Source: an uncultured Collinsella sp. (GTDB lineage: Bacteria; Actinomycetota; Coriobacteriia; Coriobacteriales; Coriobacteriaceae). From it: DNA of 7,034 nucleotides. Below are positions 1 through 5,163 of the stretch, in pieces. Where the stretch lies: the NCBI GenBank assembly GCA_902491415.1, contig CABUHP010000093.1, positions 1 to 7,034 of the forward strand, read 5' to 3'. The notes under the pieces were generated by a model. That model worked only from the letters and a program-made list of their open reading frames with translations, searched no databases and was not told the origin of the DNA. The position numbers and the translations under genes are program-made. Numbering within the stretch: the stretch's first letter is position 1; each line of letters begins with the position of its first letter.

Positions 1-124
1 CTTTTTCATCGCCTATTGCCTGCTCCGTTGCTGAAACCAATATAGTTCACCGTGGTTTACTTTCTGACGGCAAAGTACGCCGCCACACCTTCTCCATAAG
101 TTAGCTCTGGTAAACCTACAGTGT
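1..124. other. Intergenic left end, no supportable gene
   Basis: No convincing gene is visible here. On the minus strand an ATG at 9-7 is followed by two Lys codons (AAA AAG) and then the window edge. Upstream of it lies a TATATT box (44-39) about 30 nt away, but I see no matching -35 box and the nearest GGAG is 13 nt from the ATG, so a gene start running off the left edge is only a possibility. A 7-bp inverted repeat, GGTTTAC at 54-60 and GTAAACC at 110-116, brackets 49 nt upstream of that TATATT box. Confidence 0.3.
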
Positions 125-165
125 AAAACCACCACAAAGGGGACAGGCGCCTTTGTGGTGGTTTT
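125..165. terminator. Hairpin repeat copy 1, likely bidirectional terminator behind MGMT gene
   Basis: Perfect 16-bp inverted repeat: AAAACCACCACAAAGG at 125-140 and its complement at 150-165, around the 9-nt loop GGACAGGCG. The stem starts 17 nt after the MGMT stop codon. Both strands read stem then TTTT, so it can act as an intrinsic terminator in either direction. This is one of four near-identical copies in the window and has the longest arms. Its loop differs from the other three by one base (G instead of A at the last position, read in the GGACAGG direction). Confidence 0.7.
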
Positions 166-181
166 CGCCACGGCAGAACCG

Positions 182-502
182 CTAGAGCCCGGCAGGCCAG
201 CGACAGGCGGCCAAGTCGACGTGCATGTCGTCCTTAAACGCCACACCTTCCCCTAGCAAAAGCTCACGTTGAGCATCGGGACCGCCAAAAGCGAAGCCCT
301 CGCATATGTGCCCGTCGGCAAACACCACGCGGTGACAGGGAATCTCGCCGGGGCGCGGATTACTATGCAGGGCATACCCCACGTACCGCGCACTTCGTGG
401 ACGACCGGCAAGCAGCGCCACCTGGCCATACGTGGCGACCATCCCCTCGGGAATCTGCTCGACCACCTCGTACACCCGTTCAAAAAAGCCCTCAGACGCC
501 AT
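182..502 (-). CDS. Short MGMT-family DNA alkyltransferase (single-domain, active-site Cys kept)
   Basis: 106 residues, matching the C-terminal DNA-binding and catalytic domain of O6-alkylguanine-DNA alkyltransferases, which repair O6-alkylguanine by moving the alkyl group to a cysteine. The active-site motif PCHRVV is at 55-60 with the nucleophile Cys56 and His57. The expected partners are also present: Arg39 in the RYVG recognition-helix segment (arginine finger), Asn48 of the SNP turn, Tyr25, and Glu85 in GEGV. There is no N-terminal domain of Ogt/Ada type. That length is usual for alkyltransferase-like (ATL) proteins, but those carry Trp or Ala in place of Cys. The start at 502 is preferred because GGAAGGGAG lies about 8 nt upstream; an earlier in-frame ATG at 541 falls inside the hairpin repeat and has no such site. 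Family is secure; whether it is a suicide repair enzyme or an ATL-like damage sensor is not. Confidence 0.9.
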   Translation of the reverse strand: MASEGFFERVYEVVEQIPEGMVATYGQVALLAGRPRSARYVGYALHSNPRPGEIPCHRVVFADGHICEGFAFGGPDAQRELLLGEGVAFKDDMHVDLAACRWPAGL

Positions 503-530
503 TGCTCGCTCCCTTCCACCCGGAAAAGCA

Positions 531-571
531 TAAACCACCACAAAGGTGCCTGTCCCCTTTGTGGTGGTTTT
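531..571. terminator. Hairpin repeat copy 2, likely terminator behind DegV gene
   Basis: Perfect 15-bp arms (532-546 and 556-570) around the loop TGCCTGTCC, the reverse complement of the loop seen in copy 3, so this copy lies in the opposite orientation. The stem begins about 12 nt after the DegV stop codon. The T-tract is TTTT on the plus strand and only TTT on the minus strand, so termination of DegV transcripts may be leaky. It occupies half of the 79-bp DegV-MGMT gap, leaving little room for an MGMT promoter, which therefore may depend on read-through. Confidence 0.65.
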
Positions 572-581
572 GACCGGAAAG

Positions 582-1436
582 CTAGTTGGCGGGGCGGAAG
601 AAGGCTACGGCTACGGCGCCGGGGCCCACGTGGGTGCCGATGGTGGCGCCAATGGTGTGGATGGACAGTTCGCCCTCGGTATGACCAGCCCACAGTGCCG
701 CGCTGTCCTCGATATATTTCTTGAGCACGGCGTCCGAAAGGCCTGTATAGCCCAGCGCCAGCGGCATGGAAAAGTCGACGCCGCCCGCCTTTTCTACCTT
801 CTGGTTGAGCAGGTTACGACCGTTCTTGGAACCGCGCGCCTTGCCCAGCTGCACGATCAGGCCGTCCTCGGCGGCCACAACGGGCTTTACGTTGAGCAAC
901 GTGCCCACAGCGCCGGCCGCAGCAGACAGGCGACCGCCGCGCACCAAGTACTCCAGCGTCTCAAGCAGACCGATAACCACCACGCGGTCACGGACTGCCT
1001 CGACGGCCGCCGCGATCTGGGCCGCACTACGGCCCTCGTCCACCAAGCGCAACGCATACTCGACCAGGACACGCTCGCCCAGGGTGACGTTATTGCTGTC
1101 CACCACGAACACGTCGCCGCCCGGCGCCTCGGCAAGTGCGGTACGGGCACTCTGATTGGTGCCCGAAAGCTTGGCGCCCACGGTAATAATCACTGCCTCG
1201 TCGCCGGCCTCACGTGCCTCGGCAATCGCCTGCGAAAACGCGTACGGGTTGACCTGGCCGGTCTTGGGCAGCTCATCGCGCTCCACGAGCATCTCGTAAA
1301 AGCGCTGATGATCGATGTCGACGCCATCCATATACACATCGGTGCCAAAGGTGACGGACAGCGGCAAAACACGCAGAGCGGGGTGCTCCGCCGGCGACAT
1401 ATCGCTTGCGGAATCGGTAATAATACGAATGGACAT
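582..1436 (-). CDS. DegV family fatty-acid-binding protein (FakB-like)
   Basis: 284 residues, the normal length for the DegV family. These two-domain proteins bind a fatty acid; FakB members present it to the kinase FakA to make acyl-phosphate for phospholipid synthesis. Visible family signatures: ITDSASD at 6-12, LPKTGQVNP at 56-64 (the usual TSQPS site, Thr59), LSGTNQSA at 90-97 (Ser91), the VVDSNN strand at 111-116, LEYLVRGGRLS at 161-171, NVKPVV at 182-187, and GTHVGPGAVAVAF at 267-279 with His269. Thr59, Ser91 and His269 match in position the residues that hold the fatty-acid carboxylate in FakB proteins. The start at 1436 has AAAGGA 7 nt upstream; an in-frame ATG at 1541 lacks a site. 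It lies 119 bp behind the MarR gene on the same strand with no terminator hairpin between them. No FakA partner is in the window, and the lipid ligand cannot be told from sequence. Confidence 0.93.
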   Translation of the reverse strand: MSIRIITDSASDMSPAEHPALRVLPLSVTFGTDVYMDGVDIDHQRFYEMLVERDELPKTGQVNPYAFSQAIAEAREAGDEAVIITVGAKLSGTNQSARTALAEAPGGDVFVVDSNNVTLGERVLVEYALRLVDEGRSAAQIAAAVEAVRDRVVVIGLLETLEYLVRGGRLSAAAGAVGTLLNVKPVVAAEDGLIVQLGKARGSKNGRNLLNQKVEKAGGVDFSMPLALGYTGLSDAVLKKYIEDSAALWAGHTEGELSIHTIGATIGTHVGPGAVAVAFFRPAN

Positions 1437-1451
1437 AACAAATCCTTTCTT

Positions 1452-1466
1452 GCGCGGAGCTCGCGC
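1452..1466 (-). promoter_or_regulatory. Small GC hairpin next to DegV ribosome binding site
   Basis: Arms GCGCG (1452-1456) and CGCGC (1462-1466) around GAGCT lie 3 nt upstream of the DegV Shine-Dalgarno (AAAGGA, 1448-1443 on the minus strand). It could affect ribosome access. I found no clear promoter in the 119-bp MarR-DegV gap: a TTAACA and a TATACC are present on the minus strand but are 24 nt apart. Confidence 0.3.
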
Positions 1467-1555
1467 GGGGAATTTTGACAGCAATGCCCCGGCACGGTAT
1501 ACGCGCTCAAACGGGACTATGCAGTTGTTAATGGGAAGCAAATGCCTTGGCGGCC

Positions 1556-2005
1556 TTAGATCTCGCGCAGGGTGTCGAGAATCGTACGCAGCGATGCATA
1601 CATCTGCTCGCGCTGCTCCACACCCATAGCCTTACCGGTGGTATCGAGCACCTCGCGAATGATGCGGTCCGCCTCGCTCATGCTCTCGCCGCCCAGAGCG
1701 GTCAGGCGAACCGGAGCACGATACTTAACGGCGGCATCGCCCGAATCATCGACTTCGACGTAGCCGCCCTCCTCCAGATGCGCGAGCGTACGCGAGACGG
1801 CGGCGCGGGTCACGCCTGCCATGCGAGCCAGGTCGGCACCAGTCAGGCCGTCCTTGCTGCGCTCAAGATAGTACAGGCACATAACGTCGGAGCCCTTGAG
1901 GCCCAGCCTTGCGCCCTCAGACGTCTTAATGCGCTGGATCTCCTTGTAGAGACCGCTGATCAGTCCGACAAAGTCCTCGAAACGTGTCTCGTCGCTCTGC
2001 TGCAT
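1556..2005 (-). CDS. MarR family winged-helix transcriptional regulator
   Basis: 149 residues, typical for MarR proteins, which act as dimers, bind palindromic operators and often respond to small aromatic or lipid ligands. The winged-helix domain spans about 35-105: LTGADLARMAGVTRAAVSRT at 54-73 is the helix-turn-helix with its recognition helix, LEEGGYVEV follows at 77-85, and DDSGDAAVKYRAPVRLT (86-102) is the beta wing. Flanking helices at about 5-27 and 108-149 would form the dimer interface. The start at 2005 has AAAGGCGG about 9 nt upstream. It lies 119 bp upstream of the DegV gene on the same strand with no terminator between, so cotranscription is likely and DegV is a candidate target. 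The ligand and regulon are unknown. The wing is rather acidic, but the charge alone does not rule out DNA binding. Confidence 0.92.
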   Translation of the reverse strand: MQQSDETRFEDFVGLISGLYKEIQRIKTSEGARLGLKGSDVMCLYYLERSKDGLTGADLARMAGVTRAAVSRTLAHLEEGGYVEVDDSGDAAVKYRAPVRLTALGGESMSEADRIIREVLDTTGKAMGVEQREQMYASLRTILDTLREI

Positions 2006-2027
2006 GGGAGACGACCGCCTTTCGCTT

Positions 2028-2073
2028 GCATAATGCTAACGGGTAAACATCTTAGTCGCATAAGGCGACACCC
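2028..2073. promoter_or_regulatory. Palindromes upstream of MarR gene, candidate autoregulatory operator
   Basis: Upstream of the MarR start are the perfect 9-mer palindrome GCATAATGC (2028-2036) and the inverted repeat GTCGC-ATAAG-GCGAC (2055-2069). MarR proteins commonly bind such elements in their own promoters. I could not place a convincing -35/-10 pair: CATTAT inside the first palindrome is the best -10 candidate on the minus strand. The assignment is positional only. Confidence 0.3.
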
Positions 2074-2109
2074 GTACCCAAATACCCCATTTGTTAACCC
2101 ATCAACATA

Positions 2110-2150
2110 AAAACCACCACAAAGGGGACAGGCACCTTTGTGGTGGTTTG
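2110..2150. terminator. Hairpin repeat copy 3, likely terminator behind B3/B4 gene
   Basis: Perfect 15-bp arms at 2111-2125 and 2135-2149 around the loop GGACAGGCA, in the same orientation as copy 1. The stem begins 27 nt after the B3/B4 stop codon. On the minus strand it is followed by TTTTT, the best T-tract of the four copies, so termination of the B3/B4 transcript is well supported. On the plus strand only TTT follows. Confidence 0.72.
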
Positions 2151-2175
2151 GGGCATCAATAGGTTCTAGGCGCCG

Positions 2176-2895
2176 CTACAGCTCCACGCAAGGATTGTCG
2201 CGGGTCACAAGCGTCTTAATGACAACCGTCGCTCCCAGATAGCGCTCAAGCAGCTCGGCTAAGCGATCGATCGCAGCCTGGCAATCCCCCATCCGCTCGG
2301 GCTCCACGCACTCAATCGCTAGGAACGCATCGGCCGAATCATCGGACAGCGCCGTGCGAACGCCGTCGCGCCAGTTCCAGCAGCGGCACACAGCGCCCGC
2401 ATCATCGATGTAGGCGAGCTCGCCGGGCAGCGTCGGATCGTCCGCCTCCTCGCCAAGCGGCAAGAACGCATCGCCACCGTCGGTCACCTTCAGGCGAAGG
2501 TCCCCCTCGATCGCATGCAGATCCTCGCCTCCCACGGGCAGCGCGTAGGTCAGCGACACCGTGTTGTAAATATCCACCGCGGGCGTAATGTGGCCCACCG
2601 GCTTGCCTTTGAGCACGCGTTTGAGCAAGTTCTCGATCGAGCGGCGCGCGCCTTTCTTGGTCTTGAACAGACGATAGGCCTCGCGCCATGCCCTGACCGG
2701 TGCGTTCTCGCTGATAGTGTCGCTGGTCAGATGACGCTCCGCATCGATATTGGCGCGGTCGAGCAACGCCGCAATCGCATCCACGTCCTCTTGAGGAATC
2801 TGAGCCGTGGGCTTCATGCCCTCCACGACCACAACACCGACCGCTGCCTGCGGAAACAGCTCCCAGAATGAATCCTCGGCAATAAAGCTCTTCAT
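2176..2895 (-). CDS. Solo B3/B4-domain protein (PheRS beta editing-domain homologue)
   Basis: 239 residues. It matches the free-standing B3/B4 domain family (COG3382 type), related to the B3/B4 module of the phenylalanyl-tRNA synthetase beta subunit, which in the synthetase clears Tyr-tRNA(Phe). Characteristic stretches: APVRAWREAYRLF at 65-77, the basic segment KKGARRSIENLLKRVLKGKP at 80-99, VDIYNTVSLTYALPVGGEDL at 107-126, GDLRLKV at 131-137, then PGELAYID (157-164), WNWRDGVRTAL (173-183) and FLAIECVEP (191-199). The conserved order and the Asn/Gly-rich pocket make the fold assignment good. Trans-editing of mischarged tRNA is a reasonable inference, not shown here. Start 2895 is chosen over the in-frame ATG at 2910 because AAGGGAG sits 5 nt upstream of it. 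The gene has its own probable promoter and a structured leader. Confidence 0.88.
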   Translation of the reverse strand: MKSFIAEDSFWELFPQAAVGVVVVEGMKPTAQIPQEDVDAIAALLDRANIDAERHLTSDTISENAPVRAWREAYRLFKTKKGARRSIENLLKRVLKGKPVGHITPAVDIYNTVSLTYALPVGGEDLHAIEGDLRLKVTDGGDAFLPLGEEADDPTLPGELAYIDDAGAVCRCWNWRDGVRTALSDDSADAFLAIECVEPERMGDCQAAIDRLAELLERYLGATVVIKTLVTRDNPCVEL

Positions 2896-2915
2896 ACGCT
2901 CTCCCTTCATTGTGC

Positions 2916-3033
2916 GCGCCCGAGTGAGGGCGCCTAAACAAAAAGCGCCCTTACAACGGCCACCTTCAAAGTCCTACGGTGCCGTCACAAGAACGCTTGC
3001 ACTGTCCCCATCCGGAGAAGGGGACGATATGTC
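2916..3033 (-). promoter_or_regulatory. Structured 5' leader of the B3/B4 gene
   Basis: If transcription starts near 3033, the leader is about 137 nt and can fold into successive hairpins. First is GTCCCC/GGGGAC (3020-3025 with 3004-3009), whose loop holds the palindrome TCCGGA. Second is an 8-bp stem with one bulge (2978-2985 with 2956-2964). Third are two mutually exclusive stems sharing GCGCCC as read on the minus strand (plus 2928-2933): it pairs with GGGCGC at either 2945-2950 or 2916-2921. Neither of the last two is followed by a T-run, so they are not intrinsic terminators. I recognise no known riboswitch class. Confidence 0.4.
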
Positions 3034-3039
3034 AGGCGT

Positions 3040-3068
3040 ATTGTAACCCGAGTCATCCACACGAGCAA
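3040..3068 (-). promoter_or_regulatory. Probable promoter of the B3/B4 gene
   Basis: On the minus strand a TTGCTC (-35, 3068-3063; matches three of six) is followed after exactly 17 nt by TACAAT (-10, 3045-3040; five of six). It starts immediately behind the pckA terminator hairpin, an economical layout of terminator then promoter. The predicted start point is near 3033. Confidence 0.45.
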
Positions 3069-3107
3069 AACCACCACAAAGGTGCCTGTCCCCTTTGTGG
3101 TGGATAT
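3067..3107. terminator. Hairpin repeat copy 4, likely terminator behind pckA
   Basis: 12-bp perfect arms (3071-3082 and 3092-3103) around the loop TGCCTGTCC, same orientation as copy 2. The stem begins about 20 nt after the pckA stop codon. The minus strand reads stem then TTTT, suited to ending pckA transcripts. On the plus side the outer arm has decayed (GGATAT where the other copies have GGTTT), so this copy looks one-directional. Confidence 0.7.
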
Positions 3108-3122
3108 GGACTCACGGCGAAG

Positions 3123-4793
3123 CTAGTGGCGGAGTCCCAGCAGGCCGCGGCCGTGATGACGGGCCTCGGCGGACACCTGGGCGTGCGGGCCGGCGGCTTT
3201 GACGGACTCGGGCAGGTGCGAGTACTTCTTCTCGAAGTTCTCCTCGAACATCACCGCCAGGTTGTGCGCGGCCTCGTCATAGCGCGCGGTGCTCTGCCAG
3301 TATTGGCGCGGCACCAGGATGCCATCGGGCACGCCGTGGCACGTCGTGGGAATGTCGACGTTAAAGATGTCGTCGTGCACGAACTCGCTATCCTCGATGG
3401 TGCCGTCGAGGGCGCGTGCGACCAGCGAGCGCGTGTAGGCCAGCTCGATGCGATGACCCACGCCGTAGCCGCCGCCAATCCAGCCGGTGTTGACCAGGTA
3501 CACGCGTGTGCGGCCGTCGGCAATGCGCTCGCCAAGCATCTTGGCGTAAACCATGGGGTCGAGCGGCATAAACGGCTCGCCGAACAGCGAAGAGAACGTG
3601 GGCGTGGGCTCGGTGACGCCGACCTCGGTGCCGGGAATCTTAGCCGTAAAGCCCGTCACAAAGTGGTACATGGCGGCATCGGCCGTCAGGCGTGAGATGG
3701 GCGGCAGCACGCCAAAGGCATCGCAGGTCAAAAACAACACGACGCTCGGGGTGGTGCCCATGCCCTTAGTCCACGCGTTGGGGATATGCTCGACGGGATA
3801 GGCCACGCGCGTATTGTGCGTAATCGAGGTGTCATCATAGTTAGGTTTGCGGTTCTCGTCGAGCACCACGTTTTCGCAAATGGCGCCAAAACGGACGGCG
3901 TTGAAGATCTCGGGCTCGTGGAAGGCGTCCAGGCCCTCGCATTTTGCGTAGCAGCCACCCTCGATGTTGAAGATGCCCATGTCGGACCAGCCGTGCTCGT
4001 CGTCGCCGATCAGCAGGCGCGTGGGGTTGGCAGAAAGCGTGGTCTTGCCCGTGCCGGACAGGCCAAAGAACACGGCAGTCTCGTGCGTGACGGGATCCAT
4101 GCTGGCCGAGCAGTGCATGGGCAGCACGTCATCCTCGACGGGCAGCAGATAGTTCATGACACTGAAGATGGACTTTTTAATCTCGCCGGAGTAGCCGGTG
4201 CCGGCGACCAGAATCACGCGTTCCTGGAAGTTGATGACCACGGCGGCGCTGGAGTTGAGGCCCTTGATGGCAGGATCGCACTGGTAACCGGGCGCTGCGA
4301 GCACGCAGAAGTCGGGCTCGCCGGTGCGCGCGATTTCGCGAGCGAGCGGACGGGCGAGCATTTGCTTAATGAAGAGTGCCTGGCTGGCACGCTCGCAGGC
4401 AACAAGCAGGCGACGCGTGTGGTTGCGGTCAGCGCCCGCCATGCCGCGGGTGACGAACACATCGCGCTCGTTGAGATAGTCGACGATGCCGGCCTTGATG
4501 GCCTCATAGCTCTCGACGGACAGCGGGCGGTTGACGGCGCCCCAGGCAATCTTGTCGTGAACATCGGGGGTGTCAACGATAAAGCGGTCATTGGGGGAAC
4601 GGCCGGTACGTTCCCCCGTCTCGATCACCAGCGCGCCATTGGATGCCATGTGGCCTTCTCCGCGGCGGATAGCGTGCTCGACGAGCTCCGCGGCGGGTAG
4701 ATCGACCAGCAGACGGGGCTGATTCTCGGCGGGATCTTCAACGAGCGTAATACCAAAGTTGGACAAAACTTCTGCAGGGGTAACACCAGGCAT
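3123..4793 (-). CDS. pckA: Phosphoenolpyruvate carboxykinase (ATP)
   Basis: 556 residues, slightly above the roughly 530-540 usual for the family. It interconverts oxaloacetate plus ATP with PEP, CO2 and ADP in the cytoplasm. In gluconeogenesis it makes PEP; in fermenting gut anaerobes it often runs towards oxaloacetate, conserving ATP on the way to succinate. Diagnostic motifs are all intact: RTGRSPNDRF at 62-71 (substrate arginine), YSGEIKKS at 201-208 (active-site lysine), the P-loop GLSGTGKT at 244-251, LIGDDEHGW at 261-269 (metal-binding aspartates 264/265; the ATP-type signature), and NTGWIGGGYGVGHR at 435-448. The start at 4793 follows AAAGGAGG, a near-perfect Shine-Dalgarno 4 nt away. 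The frame stays open to 4928, but the upstream ATG at 4817 has no ribosome site. The C-terminal tail after about 535 is Ala/His/Arg-rich and probably variable. Confidence 0.98.
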   Translation of the reverse strand: MPGVTPAEVLSNFGITLVEDPAENQPRLLVDLPAAELVEHAIRRGEGHMASNGALVIETGERTGRSPNDRFIVDTPDVHDKIAWGAVNRPLSVESYEAIKAGIVDYLNERDVFVTRGMAGADRNHTRRLLVACERASQALFIKQMLARPLAREIARTGEPDFCVLAAPGYQCDPAIKGLNSSAAVVINFQERVILVAGTGYSGEIKKSIFSVMNYLLPVEDDVLPMHCSASMDPVTHETAVFFGLSGTGKTTLSANPTRLLIGDDEHGWSDMGIFNIEGGCYAKCEGLDAFHEPEIFNAVRFGAICENVVLDENRKPNYDDTSITHNTRVAYPVEHIPNAWTKGMGTTPSVVLFLTCDAFGVLPPISRLTADAAMYHFVTGFTAKIPGTEVGVTEPTPTFSSLFGEPFMPLDPMVYAKMLGERIADGRTRVYLVNTGWIGGGYGVGHRIELAYTRSLVARALDGTIEDSEFVHDDIFNVDIPTTCHGVPDGILVPRQYWQSTARYDEAAHNLAVMFEENFEKKYSHLPESVKAAGPHAQVSAEARHHGRGLLGLRH

Positions 4794-4834
4794 GGGGCCT
4801 CCTTTAAAAACGCGACACATGGACGCGGCGCGCA

Positions 4835-4884
4835 CTTTACTCACGTAAAGCCCGTTGTACCCGATATGCAAAAAACGTTTTTGC
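4835..4884. promoter_or_regulatory. Two palindromes upstream of pckA, candidate operators
   Basis: CTTTAC-TCAC-GTAAAG (4835-4850) is a perfect 6-bp inverted repeat 42 bp upstream of the pckA start. GCAAAAAACGTTTTTGC (4868-4884) has a perfect 12-bp core (4871-4882) centred on CG, the general style of LacI/GalR-family operators. It does not fit the catabolite-repression cre consensus. I could not place a good -35/-10 pair for pckA, so the relation to the promoter is unknown. Confidence 0.35.
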
Positions 4885-4935
4885 GGCAAGGGCGGCAAGC
4901 CCGCCCAACGGTCAAAAATCGCAGGCAAGCGGCCT

Positions 4936-4975
4936 AGTCATTGGGGACGTTTTTAAACGACCAGTCATTGGGGAC
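4936..4975. repeat. Two direct copies of a 13-bp GGGGAC repeat
   Basis: AGTCATTGGGGAC occurs at 4936-4948 and again at 4963-4975, a 27-bp period. Between them lies the small inverted repeat CGTTT-TT-AAACG (4948-4959). The same GGGGAC core is part of the terminator-like repeats elsewhere in the window. These look like fragments of a dispersed intergenic repeat. Confidence 0.6.
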
Positions 4976-5015
4976 ACTCTTGATCTTGAACAGGCAACAT
5001 TCAAGAAATGTCCCC
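4970..5015. repeat. Two-tier hairpin with GGGGACA/TGTCCCC arms
   Basis: Outer arms GGGGACA (4970-4976) and TGTCCCC (5009-5015) enclose an inner 7-bp stem TCTTGAA/TTCAAGA (4984-4990 and 5000-5006) with a 9-nt loop CAGGCAACA. No T-run follows on either side, so it is not an obvious intrinsic terminator. The left arm overlaps the second direct repeat copy. Confidence 0.55.
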
Positions 5016-5017
5016 GG

Positions 5018-5076
5018 ATGCCGGCATTAGGGACGTTCCCAAAGTGCCGGCACATAAGGAACGTCCCTAAGTGCCG
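5018..5076. repeat. 59-bp compound palindromic element
   Basis: A perfect 13-bp inverted repeat, TTAGGGACGTTCC at 5027-5039 and its complement at 5058-5070, extends outward through CGGCA/TGCCG with one bulged base. The loop contains the perfect 10-bp palindrome GTGCCGGCAC (5044-5053), and the left shoulder is a second one, ATGCCGGCAT (5018-5027). TGCCG therefore appears three times, allowing alternative cruciform or hairpin pairings. It ends about 110 bp before the flippase start. Confidence 0.65.
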
Positions 5077-5130
5077 ACTACCGAATGGCGCCGCCGAAAT
5101 TATCGAACAACCTGTTCAAAAACACGAGCG

Positions 5131-5150
5131 GACACCGCGGTGTCTATACT
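5131..5150 (+). promoter_or_regulatory. Flippase promoter-proximal palindrome and -10 box
   Basis: GACACCGCGGTGTC (5131-5144) is a perfect 14-bp palindrome directly followed by TATACT (5145-5150, five of six to the -10 consensus), 29 nt before the flippase start codon. No good -35 box lies at the proper spacing (5122-5127 reads ACACGA), so the promoter may need an activator or the palindrome may be an operator. Both readings are inference. Confidence 0.42.
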
Positions 5151-5163
5151 AGAGCGCAGCAAT

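Noticed and set aside
546..1478. Long plus-strand reading frame of 310 codons opposite DegV
   Set aside because: It is antisense to a well-matched DegV gene, begins in the repeat hairpin, has low-complexity His/Gln/Arg content and no family signature.
2944..2990. T-box riboswitch in the B3/B4 leader
   Set aside because: Only a partial AAGGTGG/CCG resemblance; the 14-nt T-box sequence is incomplete, no specifier stem is visible and no terminator with a T-run follows.
125..3107. CRISPR array from the four similar repeats
   Set aside because: The copies are hundreds to thousands of bases apart, alternate in orientation and are separated by genes, with no regular spacers or cas genes.
3786..4700. 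Plus-strand reading frame of 304 codons opposite pckA
   Set aside because: A shadow of the high-GC pckA coding frame; pckA motifs are all intact on the minus strand.
4868..4884. Catabolite-repression cre site before pckA
   Set aside because: The outer TG/CA positions of the cre consensus do not match; only the CG-centred A/T core is similar.
5105..5117. LexA/SOS-like box GAAC...GTTC upstream of the flippase
   Set aside because: The half-sites are separated by 5 nt, whereas the Gram-positive SOS box needs 4; no damage-response gene is adjacent.
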